The notes under the pieces: model-generated
The model's input: the letters and a program-made list of their open reading frames with translations, nothing else
Databases searched by the model: none
Told to the model about the DNA's origin: nothing
Assembly: GCA_004557285.1 (NCBI GenBank)
Contig: SFEK01000013.1
Location: 1 to 23,476, forward strand
Length of the DNA stretch: 23,476 nucleotides
Source: Bacteroidales bacterium
Lineage (GTDB): Bacteria > Bacteroidota > Bacteroidia > Bacteroidales > Bacteroidaceae
Direction of reading: 5' to 3'
Position numbers and translations under genes: made by a program
Shown here: positions 1 through 8,567 of the stretch, piece by piece
How positions within the stretch are numbered: position 1 is the stretch's first letter
Layout of the letters: every line of letters starts with the position of its first letter

Positions 1-2948
1 AGATAGGCAATAGGAGCGGCAATGAAGATGGAAGAAAGTGTACCGAATACCACACCGAGAATCATTGCGAACGAGAAGCTGCGGATGCTGTCTCCACCGA
101 GGAAGAAGATACACAGCAATACGAGCAATGTAGAGAATGAGGTGTTGAGGGTACGGGCCAAAGTTTCGTTGAGCGACTTGTTGAACATTGTCTGCAAGTC
201 GGCCTTGCGATACAATCCCATGTTCTCACGGATACGGTCGAATACCACCACTTTATCGTTGATAGAATAACCAATTACCGTCAGGATAGCACCGATGAAC
301 GTCTGGTCGATTTCCAACGAGAAGGGAACCAAGCCCCAGAGTGCAGAATAGAAGCCCATCACCACGAAGGTGTCCAATGCCAGAGCCACTACAGAACCTA
401 CAGAGAATGCCACGTTGTGGAAACGGATGAGGATGTAGATGAAGATGGCGATGAGGGCGAATATCACACTGATGATGGCTCCGTAGGTGATGTCCTTGGC
501 CACCGAAGGTCCTACCTTGGTACTGCTGATGATGGAACCGCCAGCTCGCACATCAGGATTCTTGAACATCTCGACACTCTTCTGTGTCACCAGTCCGGCA
601 GCTGACAAACCGCGGTAGAGGATGTCTTCCACCTCGCCGTCAACAGAAGGATTGTTGGAGTCGATCTTATAGTTGGTCGATACACGGATGGTCTTGTGGT
701 CGGTACCCAAAGCCAAGGAGCTCACGGTGCTGTTGTCGAAATAAGGACGCAAAGCGTTGGTTACATCCTCAGGCTCTACGGCCTTCTCCAGTTTGATGAC
801 ATAGTTGCGACCACCGGTGAAGTCGATGCTCTTGCTCAATCCACGGAGTGCGAAACTGATACCAAACACCACAACTGCAATGCCGGCAATGGCGAATGTC
901 TTGCGATACATCGACATGAAACCGAAGTTGGCACCCTGCATAAACTTGCGTGAGATGCTGGTGGTGAAGTTCTGCTTTTGCCATCTGTCTTTCTTCATCT
1001 GATACTCGTAAACCAGACGGGTGAGATATACAGCGGTGAAGAATGAGCAGCAGATACCGATAATCAATGTGGTGGCGAAGCCGCGGATAGGACCTGTACC
1101 GAACACATAGAGGATGATACCTGTGATGATAGAGGTGAGGTTGGAGTCGAAGATAGCCGAGAAGGCATTTCCGTAACCCTCCTGGATGGCTTGCTTGAGC
1201 ATCTTGCCCTTGCGGAGCTCCTCTTTCGTACGTTCATAAATCAGCACGTTGGCATCCACCGCCATACCCAGCGAGAGCACAATACCCGCAATACCTGGCA
1301 TGGTGAGCGCAGCCTGGAATGAGGTGAGAATACCGAGCGTGAAGAACAGGTTGATGAGCAATGCAAAGTTGGCCATCATACCGGGGATGAGGTCGTACAT
1401 GACAATCATGTAGATCATCAAGAGGATGAAGGCAACGATGAATGAAATCACACCCTGCTGGATAGACTGGGCACCGAGCGACGGACCTACCACATCTTCC
1501 TGCACGATGCGTGCGGGAGCGGGCATACGTCCAGATTTCAAGGTGTTGGCCAGGTCTTTGGTGTCTTCTATGGTGAAGTTACCGGTGATTTGTGAATTAC
1601 CGCCGGTGATTTCGCCGTTCACACGGGGTGCGCTGTAAACCACGCCGTCGAGCACGATGGCGATGGCCTTGCCCACATTGGCCTTGGTGAGGGCAGCCCA
1701 GCGGCGGGCGCCGTCAGAGTTCATGCTCATGCTCACGCTTGGGTGGCCATAGTTCTGGTCAAACTCGTCTTTGGCATCGGTAATCACGTCGCCTTCGAGG
1801 GGAGCTCTTCCGTTGGTCTGGGTCACCTTGAGGGCATAGAGTTCAAACACGTTCTTGGCACTGATGCCATCGGCGGGCTTGGCGCCCCAGAGCAGTTTCA
1901 CGTCTGAGGGCAGCACCTGCTTGGCAAGGTCAGAATATATCAGTTTGTTGATTTCGGCGGTGTCGCGCAGGTTGGCATAACCCACAACGCTCAGCGAACC
2001 TTGTGGAGCCAGCTGCAACATGGCGAGCAGCGGGTTGCGCTTCTTGGCCAGTTCCATCTGGTCTTGCTTGCCGGCAGCCTTGGCGGCAACAGCGTTCTTT
2101 TCGTCTTTCTTGTTCAGTTTGAATTTGGGGCTTTCAGCCTGAGCCACCTGCTTGTCGGCCTTGGTGCTGTCGGTATTGGCCGTATCAGCAGCAGCATCGT
2201 TGTTGCCCAGCAGACGCTGGTCGAGCTGGCGCAGCGCAGGGGTGATTTCGTTGCTGTTGTATGTCTCCCAGAATTCAAGGTTGGCACTACCCTGGAGCAA
2301 TTTGCGGATACGCTCCGGCTCACGGATACCAGGCATTTCGACCATGATGCGGCCTTCCTGTCCTTCCAGTTTCTGGATGTTGGGCTGTACCACACCAAAC
2401 TTGTCGATACGGTTGCGCACCACGTTGTAAGAGTTGTCGATGGCCGACTGTACCTCTTCTCTGAGTGCCTTCTCCACCTCGCCGTCAGAGCTTTGTGTGC
2501 TCACCTTGCCTTTGAGCTGCTGTGTGGCGAACACAGAGGCGAGGGGCTTGCCGGGAGCGTTCTGGTGATAATACTTGATGAAGAGCGAGATGAAATCACT
2601 CTGACTTGTCTCTTCCTCTTTCTTGGCCTGTTCCATTGACTTCACGTAAGCAGCATCAGTCTTGTGATCTGCAAGCACATCCACTACATCAGGAACAGAG
2701 ATTTCGAGGATGACGTTCATACCGCCCTTCAGGTCAAGACCCAATCCGATTTGGGTTTCCAAGCACTTCTGGTAAGAATAGACACCCAGATACTTCACAG
2801 AATCCTTATAATCCTGCTGCGCAATGGGGTCTTTGATCTTGGCAGCCTGGCCATCATAATAGCTGGTGGCCACCGAGAACGACAAATAGAAAATGCTTGC
2901 AAGAGCCAACAAGACGGCTGTAACAATTACAATTCCTTTGTTTTGCAT
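1..2948 (-). CDS. secDF: SecDF fusion, protein translocase accessory subunit (3' end cut by window edge)
   Basis: SecD and SecF use the proton gradient to help pull exported proteins out of the SecYEG channel. Here both halves lie in one reading frame with no stop from the ATG at 2948 to the window edge, about 982 codons; Bacteroidota SecDF is near 1000 residues, so only a short C-terminal tail is missing. Visible signatures are an N-terminal membrane segment, the SecD motif LGLDLKGGMNVILEI near residue 70, the first-half membrane motif LGMAVDANVLIYERTKEELR, IDFTGGRNYVIK at the start of the SecF half, and YSINDKVVVFDRIREN in the SecF half. The periplasmic part of SecD carries a charged, Ala/Lys/Asp-rich low-complexity insert (about 2031-2205). 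The ATG sits in an A-rich leader with no Shine-Dalgarno, about 75 bases from a good promoter. Family assignment is secure. Confidence 0.97.
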   Translation of the reverse strand, partial: MQNKGIVIVTAVLLALASIFYLSFSVATSYYDGQAAKIKDPIAQQDYKDSVKYLGVYSYQKCLETQIGLGLDLKGGMNVILEISVPDVVDVLADHKTDAAYVKSMEQAKKEEETSQSDFISLFIKYYHQNAPGKPLASVFATQQLKGKVSTQSSDGEVEKALREEVQSAIDNSYNVVRNRIDKFGVVQPNIQKLEGQEGRIMVEMPGIREPERIRKLLQGSANLEFWETYNSNEITPALRQLDQRLLGNNDAAADTANTDSTKADKQVAQAESPKFKLNKKDEKNAVAAKAAGKQDQMELAKKRNPLLAMLQLAPQGSLSVVGYANLRDTAEINKLIYSDLAKQVLPSDVKLLWGAKPADGISAKNVFELYALKVTQTNGRAPLEGDVITDAKDEFDQNYGHPSVSMSMNSDGARRWAALTKANVGKAIAIVLDGVVYSAPRVNGEITGGNSQITGNFTIEDTKDLANTLKSGRMPAPARIVQEDVVGPSLGAQSIQQGVISFIVAFILLMIYMIVMYDLIPGMMANFALLINLFFTLGILTSFQAALTMPGIAGIVLSLGMAVDANVLIYERTKEELRKGKMLKQAIQEGYGNAFSAIFDSNLTSIITGIILYVFGTGPIRGFATTLIIGICCSFFTAVYLTRLVYEYQMKKDRWQKQNFTTSISRKFMQGANFGFMSMYRKTFAIAGIAVVVFGISFALRGLSKSIDFTGGRNYVIKLEKAVEPEDVTNALRPYFDNSTVSSLALGTDHKTIRVSTNYKIDSNNPSVDGEVEDILYRGLSAAGLVTQKSVEMFKNPDVRAGGSIISSTKVGPSVAKDITYGAIISVIFALIAIFIYILIRFHNVAFSVGSVVALALDTFVVMGFYSALWGLVPFSLEIDQTFIGAILTVIGYSINDKVVVFDRIRENMGLYRKADLQTMFNKSLNETLARTLNTSFSTLLVLLCIFFLGGDSIRSFSFAMILGVVFGTLSSIFIAAPIAY

Positions 2949-3030
2949 TTTTGTTTATTATTAATTTTGATGTATTTTCGTAATCATGATACGGCAGGCG
3001 CCAAGACCCACCTATGCAATTTATAGCGTG

Positions 3031-3061
3031 CAAAGATAGCAATTTTTTTACATTTTTGAAA
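3031..3061 (-). promoter_or_regulatory. secDF promoter (Bacteroidota type)
   Basis: On the minus strand the -7 box TATCTTTG (3031-3038) matches TAnnTTTG exactly. It is preceded by exactly 19 bases and TTTC (3058-3061), one base off the TTTG -33 element. The predicted transcription start lies near 3024, giving a leader of about 75 bases before the secDF ATG. Confidence 0.7.
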
Positions 3062-3105
3062 ATTTAAAGCCTTTTATGTGCATTTTAAGTGGCATTTTTG
3101 TCATT

Positions 3106-4173
3106 TCAACGCTTTTCGAGCCAACAATAAATGGGATAATGGTCAGAAAAGCCAATGCTTCTATCCACCTTGCAGCCGTAGGGCTTCCATTTTTCGGAGC
3201 AGAAAATGTTGTCGATTCTCACATAGATGGCGTTGTGGTGATACGATATGCCGGGGCCGTTGCCGGTGGCCACATAGCAGTCGGTCAGTTCCTTGGCGAT
3301 GGTGTGGTGGGTGTAGGATATGGGACTGTCGTTGAAGTCGCCGCAAAGGATGACATTGTCGCCTGCCTTTCGCACATATTCGGCCACTGCCTCTGCCTGC
3401 GGGGCACGTATCTTGGCCGACTCTGCCAGTTTCACCACCAGCTGTTTCGACTCAGCCTTCATCTCGCTGCGCTCCACTTCGCCCTTGACCATCTGCCTGA
3501 ACTCTGCCCGGTCGGCGAGCGAAAGTCCTGAGGTCTCGAAATGGTTGTTGACTACCACCACGGTGTCGCCGTCGATCTTCAGGCGGTAGGCCACGCTCAT
3601 GTTGCCCTTTGAGGCATAGTCGATGCGCTGTTTGTCGATGATGGGATAATGGCTGAACAGGGCGAGGCACTCTCCCACGCCCGAGGCCACAGTGGTGTCG
3701 CAGTATTCATACACCTTGCACAACCGCTCCCTCTCCTTGGGGCGCATAAAGGCTTCCTGCAGGCACACGATGTCGGCGTCATTGCCTATGATATAGTCGA
3801 CGATGGGGTTGGGAGAGTCGTCGGGCAGTTGGTCGGCACCGAAATGATGCACGTTGTACGAGAGCACCTTGATGGCTCCCATGGGGATATCGGCGCTGAT
3901 GTTGAGCGGGCAGTAGTTGCGTGTGGGGAAATAGCTCACCGCAAAGGCAAGCACAGGCACCACCACATAGCGCCACTTGAAGATGGCAAAAAACAACAGG
4001 AAACAGCAGTTGAGCACGATGAACACGGGATAAGCCAGCCCCACACAGGCCACCATGGGATGTTCAGCGGGGTTTACCCTGTCAGAATATCCCACGAGCA
4101 GCATCACCAATGCCGTAACCACATTGGCTCCTGCCACCATTTGCAGTGTGATGGTCTTCAGTTGTCTTATCAT
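3106..4173 (-). CDS. Endonuclease/exonuclease/phosphatase-family protein with N-terminal membrane segments
   Basis: The protein has 355 residues. Residues 1 to about 95 form three hydrophobic segments (near 10-30, 43-62 and 70-82). The rest is an EEP (DNase I/exonuclease III-like) fold, with LSYNVHHFGAD at its start, DIVCLQE carrying the metal-binding Glu, GDFND near 276-280 and a terminal SDHYPI near 342 holding the catalytic His. All hallmark active-site motifs are intact. The family cleaves phosphodiesters of nucleic acids, phospholipids or inositol phosphates; the sequence does not say which. Its start lies 24 bases after the stop of the rhomboid gene on the same strand, so the two are probably co-transcribed. 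No clear intrinsic terminator follows, and the secDF promoter lies immediately downstream. Confidence 0.9.
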   Translation of the reverse strand: MIRQLKTITLQMVAGANVVTALVMLLVGYSDRVNPAEHPMVACVGLAYPVFIVLNCCFLLFFAIFKWRYVVVPVLAFAVSYFPTRNYCPLNISADIPMGAIKVLSYNVHHFGADQLPDDSPNPIVDYIIGNDADIVCLQEAFMRPKERERLCKVYEYCDTTVASGVGECLALFSHYPIIDKQRIDYASKGNMSVAYRLKIDGDTVVVVNNHFETSGLSLADRAEFRQMVKGEVERSEMKAESKQLVVKLAESAKIRAPQAEAVAEYVRKAGDNVILCGDFNDSPISYTHHTIAKELTDCYVATGNGPGISYHHNAIYVRIDNIFCSEKWKPYGCKVDRSIGFSDHYPIYCWLEKR

Positions 4174-4197
4174 TGTGCCTGGAGCTGATGTTGCCGG

Positions 4198-5124
4198 CTA
4201 TTTGCCACCGTCAAACAGTTTGCGCTTCTCCTCTTCGGTCAAACTGTCGTAGCCGCTCTTGCGCACCTTGTCGAGAATGCGGTCGATTTCCTCCTCACGC
4301 TGCTTTCTGTGGGCATTGTAGTCCCAGTCTGACTCGCTGCGGTTGCCGTTGTCACGACGGTTCATGTCATCGGCCTTGCGCCCGGTGCGCTGCTCCCAGT
4401 TGCGCTTCATGTGCTCAAAAAAACTGCCGCCGCCCATGCCGCTGCCATAACCGCCTCCACTCTGGTTGCGCCAATAGCGTATCATCAGCCAGCCGAAAAG
4501 CATACCGCCAAGGTGGGCAAAATGCGCCACGCTGTCGTTGGTGGTGGCCAATGCCGAAAACAACTCTACCACGATATACAAGCACACGAACCACTTGGCC
4601 TTGATGGGCACGGGCAAGGGGAAGATGAACATGCGCTCCTCGGGATAGGTCATGCCGAAAGCCAGCAGTATGGCATAAACGGCACCCGATGCACCCACCG
4701 TTGTCCACATGTTGAGCAGGCTTGCACTGTTGTCGGCCACCAGGAAGATGTCGCCCATGGTAAATCCCGGTATCTGCTCACTGGCAAGCAGATAGAGCGA
4801 CCCAAACTGCGCAAGCATCTGCACCAGTCCGGCTCCCACGCCGCAGGAGATATAATAAAAGAGGTATTTGCGGGGTCCCCAAGTGTTTTCCATGATGCAC
4901 CCGAACATCCACAGGGCAAACATATTGAAGAACAAATGGCTGAAACCGGCATGCATGAACATATAGGTGAACAGCTGATAAATCTGGAAATCGGGGGCAA
5001 GGAAAAAGTGCAAGCCCAGGGCATTGTTCAAATCAATGCCAATGCGGCCGAACACCCAGGTGGCCGCAAACATCAATACATTAATTATCAGCAGATTTTT
5101 TGTTATCGGTGGCAATCTGAACAT
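4198..5124 (-). CDS. Rhomboid-family intramembrane serine protease
   Basis: This 308-residue polytopic protein should cut membrane proteins within or near their transmembrane helices. The rhomboid signatures are complete: HxxxN in HLFFN (His63 to Asn67), the nucleophile Ser146 in VGASGAVY, and the partner His204 in AHFAHLGGMLFG. About six hydrophobic segments fill residues 8-225. A charged cytosolic tail of about 85 residues follows, beginning with a Gly-rich stretch and ending in a Glu/Lys-rich helix, with no recognisable domain. It is the first gene of a pair with the EEP protein and is divergent from the HU gene. Substrates cannot be inferred. Confidence 0.94.
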   Translation of the reverse strand: MFRLPPITKNLLIINVLMFAATWVFGRIGIDLNNALGLHFFLAPDFQIYQLFTYMFMHAGFSHLFFNMFALWMFGCIMENTWGPRKYLFYYISCGVGAGLVQMLAQFGSLYLLASEQIPGFTMGDIFLVADNSASLLNMWTTVGASGAVYAILLAFGMTYPEERMFIFPLPVPIKAKWFVCLYIVVELFSALATTNDSVAHFAHLGGMLFGWLMIRYWRNQSGGGYGSGMGGGSFFEHMKRNWEQRTGRKADDMNRRDNGNRSESDWDYNAHRKQREEEIDRILDKVRKSGYDSLTEEEKRKLFDGGK

Positions 5125-5161
5125 ATACTATACGTGTTGAGTTGATTTTGTAAATTCGGCG

Positions 5162-5196
5162 CAAAATTACGAAAAATATCTGTCATAGCGCACAAA
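5162..5196 (-). promoter_or_regulatory. Candidate promoter of the rhomboid-EEP pair
   Basis: The minus strand has TAATTTTG at 5162-5169, a perfect TAnnTTTG -7 box. A TTTG lies upstream at 5193-5196, but the 23-base spacing is longer than the usual 19-21, so the -33 element is uncertain. It would start transcription about 30 bases before the rhomboid ATG. Confidence 0.45.
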
Positions 5197-5251
5197 AATG
5201 GCTGATTAGCAACTTTTTTTCATGAAATTACCCACTTTTTTTTATTTTTTG

Positions 5252-5282
5252 TTTGATTTGTAAAATGATTACTCTATATTTG
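5252..5282 (+). promoter_or_regulatory. HU gene promoter, near-consensus
   Basis: TTTG (5252-5255), exactly 19 bases, then TATATTTG (5275-5282) match both elements of the Bacteroidota primary sigma consensus. Transcription should start near 5289, giving an A/T-rich leader of about 50 bases without a Shine-Dalgarno. Such a strong promoter fits an abundant nucleoid protein. Confidence 0.85.
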
Positions 5283-5339
5283 CGTATCAAAAAAAGCATT
5301 CACCATTTTATTCACCAATAATTAAATCATTTAGTAATT

Positions 5340-5612
5340 ATGAACAAGACAGAACTTATTGAGAAAATCGCAGCTGGTGCAGACTTGTCAAAGGCTGATG
5401 CCAAGAAAGCTCTCGACGCAACAGTGAAGGCCATCAAAGACGCCCTCGTTGACGGTGACAAAATTGCCTTGGTAGGTTTTGGTACTTTCAGCGTGAGCGA
5501 ACGCCCCGCACGCGAAGGTATCAACCCCGCGACCAAAGAGAAAATCCAGATTGCAGCCAAGAAGGTGGCCAAATTCAAGGCTGGCGCCGAACTGGCCGAT
5601 GCACTGAACTAA
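5340..5612 (+). CDS. hup: HU-family DNA-binding protein
   Basis: The protein has 90 residues, the usual length for HU. It starts MNKTELIEKIAAGADLSKADA and has the conserved central run GFGTFSVSERPAREGINPATKEKI, covering the beta arm whose Pro intercalates into DNA, and a short C-terminal helix. HU dimers bend and constrain chromosomal DNA with little sequence specificity. The gene is alone between a near-consensus promoter and a clear terminator, so it is a single-gene transcript. It is divergent from the rhomboid gene. Confidence 0.97.
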   Translation: MNKTELIEKIAAGADLSKADAKKALDATVKAIKDALVDGDKIALVGFGTFSVSERPAREGINPATKEKIQIAAKKVAKFKAGAELADALN

Positions 5613-5635
5613 GATCTAGACCAAAAATCTCATAC

Positions 5636-5674
5636 GGAGATGTCGTCTGGCAACGGAGGCATCTCCATTTTTTT
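5636..5674 (+). terminator. Intrinsic terminator of the HU gene
   Basis: GGAGATG (5636-5642) pairs perfectly with CATCTCC (5660-5666). The 17-base apical region can add a CGT/ACG pairing. Seven Ts follow at 5668-5674. It begins 24 bases after the HU stop. Confidence 0.85.
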
Positions 5675-5675
5675 A

Positions 5676-5792
5676 AGGTAGGTTCTATCAACGACAACAT
5701 ATCGTGCCAACGAGACAAGACCCACAAATGTAAGACTTACGGTGGGAATGAATAGAACACACCTATAGATTGTTTGACGGATTATCCGCAAT
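5676..5792. repeat. Dispersed intergenic repeat, copy A, with inverted GTTCTAT ends
   Basis: AGGTAGGTTCTAT at 5676-5688 and ATAGAACACACCT at 5752-5764 are inverted repeats matching at 11 of 13 positions. Between them is a nested hairpin (CCCAC 5721-5725 with GTGGG 5742-5746, and inside it GTAA 5730-5733 with TTAC 5737-5740). Related blocks recur at 8921-8980 (AGGTTCTAT, AACGAGACAA, ACGGTGG) and 15789-15837. In the latter, similarity to this copy runs past the inverted repeat to a shared ATCCGCAA ending near 5792 here. No coding capacity is seen. It may be a MITE-like or REP-like element. Confidence 0.6.
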
Positions 5793-5833
5793 AACCGGGA
5801 AATAAACATTTCGACGTACAACAAGACAATACA

Positions 5834-6853
5834 ATGATCATGATGAAAAGTATTTCTTCAAAATTCACGCCGCTTGCCCTGCTGGCGGTAATTTTTTCGT
5901 TGTGTATAAGCAGTTGCTCCAACGACAATGAAGACAACGACTCCTTGCCTCCTACTGAAGGAGAAGAGGAGGTGACAGACACCACTGCCACCGTGGCGGA
6001 GCTCGACAGTGCCGAACTTTATTGCACCAAAGGCGAGCAGAAAATCTACGGATACATATATAAAAAGGTGAAAGCGGGCGAAAAGGCACCCGCCGTCATC
6101 CTCTCGCACAGCAGTTCGCTCACCCATGAGGCCATGAAAGGCTATGCCCGTGCCATTGCCGATAAGGGATATGTGGCCTATTGTTTTGACTTCTGCGGAG
6201 GCAGCAGCCAAAGCAAGAGCGACGGCAACACCGACGACATGACCGTGTTTACCGAGGTGGACGACCTCAAGGCGGTAATCAACGACATCAGCCTGCTGCC
6301 TGAGGTGGATACCGACAACATATTCTTGTTGGGGTCGAGCCAGGGTGGCCTGGTATCGGCACTCACCGCTGAAGAACTCACCCAGCACATCAAGGGCCTC
6401 ATCCTGTTCTACCCTGCCTTCAACATCCCCGAAATGGTGAAAATGTTCTCCGGCCTCATGGGAGGCGGCAGCTGGGGCGACATGGGCAACTGGGGTGACA
6501 TGGGCAGCTGGGGTGACATGGGCAACTGGGGCGACATGGGCAACATGTTCAGCATGAGCGAAACCTACATCAACGCCATCAAAGACTATGACGTGTGGAG
6601 CCACATCGGCCAGTTTGACCGTCAGGTGCTCATCCTGCACGGCACCCAAGACTTCATCGTGCCCATCTCCAACAGCGAAAAGGCCGTGACCATCTACCCG
6701 CACGCCACATTGCAACGCATCGAGGGAGCCAACCATGGTTTCAACGAGGCCAACCTTGGCGGTTTCGGCAGCATAATGGGCGGCAGCACCACCAATTACG
6801 ATGGGGTCGTGATGCCATTCGTATTTGATTTTCTTGAAGTGAACACCAAATAA
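5834..6853 (+). CDS. Lipoprotein alpha/beta hydrolase with an internal tandem repeat
   Basis: The 339-residue precursor has a signal peptide ending in the lipobox CISSC, so Cys28 should be lipidated. The acidic stretch after it (SNDNEDND) resembles the Bacteroidota signal that sends lipoproteins to the cell surface. The catalytic triad of a dienelactone-hydrolase-like fold is visible: Ser169 in GSSQG, Asp273 in HGTQDF and His301 in GANHGF. Residues 213-236 are four copies of a WGDMG(N/S) hexapeptide, in the usual cap region between nucleophile and Asp. The substrate is unknown; an esterase or peptidase role is possible. The start could also be the Met at codon 3 or 4. The stop is 15 bases before the SulP gene, so the two probably share a transcript. 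No convincing promoter was found in front. Confidence 0.85.
   Translation: MIMMKSISSKFTPLALLAVIFSLCISSCSNDNEDNDSLPPTEGEEEVTDTTATVAELDSAELYCTKGEQKIYGYIYKKVKAGEKAPAVILSHSSSLTHEAMKGYARAIADKGYVAYCFDFCGGSSQSKSDGNTDDMTVFTEVDDLKAVINDISLLPEVDTDNIFLLGSSQGGLVSALTAEELTQHIKGLILFYPAFNIPEMVKMFSGLMGGGSWGDMGNWGDMGSWGDMGNWGDMGNMFSMSETYINAIKDYDVWSHIGQFDRQVLILHGTQDFIVPISNSEKAVTIYPHATLQRIEGANHGFNEANLGGFGSIMGGSTTNYDGVVMPFVFDFLEVNTK
6470..6541 (+). repeat. Four tandem 18-bp coding repeats
   Basis: The units at 6470-6487, 6488-6505, 6506-6523 and 6524-6541 each encode (S/N)WGDMG, in frame. Units 1 and 3 begin AGC and units 2 and 4 begin AAC, which suggests doubling of a 36-bp dimer. Only a GGC/GGT change separates units of the same class. 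Slippage here would change protein length without breaking the frame. Confidence 0.95.
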
Positions 6854-6868
6854 ACACCGCTGACTACA

Positions 6869-8548
6869 ATGAAGACATTCGCATTGAAACCAAGCCTGTG
6901 GGCGACAATGAAACACTACGACCGCAAGATGTTCACCTCCGACCTCATGGCGGGCATCATTGTGGGCATCGTGGCTCTGCCACTGGCCATCGCATTCGGT
7001 ATCGCCTCGGGCGTAACCCCCGAAAAGGGCATCATCACAGCCATCGTGGCGGGACTCATCGTCTCGGTGTTCGGTGGCAGCAAGGTGCAGATTGGAGGAC
7101 CTACGGGTGCTTTCATCATCATCATCTACGGCATCATACAGCAATATGGCATGGAAGGACTGGCCATCGCCACGCTCATGGCTGGCGTTTTCCTCATCCT
7201 TTTCGGTCTGCTGCACCTGGGCACCATCATCAAATACATCCCCTACCCCATCATTGTGGGATTTACCAGCGGTATCGCCGTCACCATCTTCACCACGCAA
7301 ATCAAGGACCTCTTCGGTCTTGACCTGAAGGAGGTGCCTTCCGACTTTATCGAAAAATGGATAGTGTATGGCTCCAACTTCGACACCATCGACCTGTGGA
7401 GCGCACTCATCGGTGTGGCGAGCGTAGTGGTCATCGCCATCACGCCACGCTTCAGCAAGAAGATACCGGGATCGCTCATCGCCATCATACTCATGACGGT
7501 GGTGGCCCTGCTGCTCAAGCAGTTTGCAGGAGTCACCAGCATCGAGACCATCGGCGACCGTTTCTCTATCAGCGGACAGCTGCCCGATGCACAGGTGCCC
7601 GAAATGACATGGGCCACCATCAAGAGCCTCGTGTCGCCTGCCCTGACCATCGCCATACTGGGTGCCATAGAGTCGCTGCTCTCTGCCACCGTGGCCGACG
7701 GTGTGATAGGCGACCACCACGACTCCAACACCGAACTGGTGGCACAGGGACTGGCCAACCTGGCCTCGCCGCTCTTCGGCGGCATTCCTGCCACAGGCGC
7801 CATCGCCCGAACAATGACCAACATCAACAACGGCGGCAAGAGCCCCGTGGCCGGCATCGTGCACGCTGCCGTGCTGCTGCTCATCTTCCTGTTTCTCATG
7901 CCATTGGCACAATATATCCCCATGGCGTGTCTCGCAGGCGTACTGGTGATTGTGTCTTACGGCATGTCGGGCTGGAGGTCGTTCCGCTCGCTGATGAAAA
8001 ACCCCAAGAGCGATGTGGCGGTGCTGCTCATCACCTTCTTCCTCACCATCATCTTCGACCTGACCATCGCCATCGAGGTGGGCCTCATCATCGCCTGTCT
8101 GCTCTTCATGCGCCGTGTGTCTGAGAACACCGAGGTGAAGGTGATTCTGAACGAAATCGACCCCAACGACGAACTGGACATCTCGAAGGGCAACCTGGAG
8201 CACCTCTCCATACCCAAAGGGGTGGAGGTGTACGAAATCAACGGTCCTTACTTCTTCGGTGCTGGCAATCGGTTTGAGGAAATCATGGCCACGCTTGGCG
8301 ACCGCCCCAAGGTGCGCATCATCCGTATGAGAAAGGTGCCGTTTGTCGATTCCACGGGCATTCACAACCTCACCAACCTGTGTATCATGAGCCAGAAAGA
8401 GGGCATACAGGTGGTGCTTTCGGGCGTCACTCCCTCTGTGCATGCGGTGCTGGCCAAGTCGGGCTTCAACGAACTGCTCGGCGAGGAATTCATCTGCAGC
8501 CACATCAACATTGCCCTGGCCAAGGCAAAGGAAATCGTCGAGGTCTGA
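6869..8548 (+). CDS. SulP-family inorganic anion transporter with STAS domain
   Basis: This 559-residue inner-membrane protein begins with about 12 hydrophobic segments (residues 25-420). They include the SulP signatures FTSDLMAGIIVGIVALPLAIAFG near the start and VQIGGPTGAF near 75-84. The C-terminal part, from about 430, is a STAS domain with VDSTGIHNL, the loop whose Ser is phosphorylated in anti-sigma antagonists. Relatives carry sulfate, bicarbonate or dicarboxylates (for example BicA and DauA); the sequence does not settle the substrate, and no carbonic anhydrase lies nearby. It is the second gene after the lipoprotein hydrolase and ends at a strong terminator. Length and domain order are normal for the family. 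Confidence 0.95.
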   Translation: MKTFALKPSLWATMKHYDRKMFTSDLMAGIIVGIVALPLAIAFGIASGVTPEKGIITAIVAGLIVSVFGGSKVQIGGPTGAFIIIIYGIIQQYGMEGLAIATLMAGVFLILFGLLHLGTIIKYIPYPIIVGFTSGIAVTIFTTQIKDLFGLDLKEVPSDFIEKWIVYGSNFDTIDLWSALIGVASVVVIAITPRFSKKIPGSLIAIILMTVVALLLKQFAGVTSIETIGDRFSISGQLPDAQVPEMTWATIKSLVSPALTIAILGAIESLLSATVADGVIGDHHDSNTELVAQGLANLASPLFGGIPATGAIARTMTNINNGGKSPVAGIVHAAVLLLIFLFLMPLAQYIPMACLAGVLVIVSYGMSGWRSFRSLMKNPKSDVAVLLITFFLTIIFDLTIAIEVGLIIACLLFMRRVSENTEVKVILNEIDPNDELDISKGNLEHLSIPKGVEVYEINGPYFFGAGNRFEEIMATLGDRPKVRIIRMRKVPFVDSTGIHNLTNLCIMSQKEGIQVVLSGVTPSVHAVLAKSGFNELLGEEFICSHINIALAKAKEIVEV

Positions 8549-8567
8549 GCGGCATAAAGGTATAAGA

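Noticed and set aside
2001..2639. A plus-strand frame of 212 codons opposite secDF
   Set aside because: The minus strand here is the conserved SecD region with clear motifs, and the plus-strand product has no motif.
3649..4188. A plus-strand frame of 179 codons opposite the EEP gene
   Set aside because: It is the antisense shadow of a gene with complete catalytic motifs; the predicted product is His-rich and has no recognisable domain.
5858..8503. An 881-codon open frame on the minus strand, antisense to the hydrolase and SulP genes
   Set aside because: It covers two well-recognised plus-strand genes almost codon for codon. Its protein is extremely rich in His, Asp, Val and Gly with no fold or motif, and it contains the antisense of the 18-bp repeats. 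It is a by-product of the G/C-rich third positions of the real genes.
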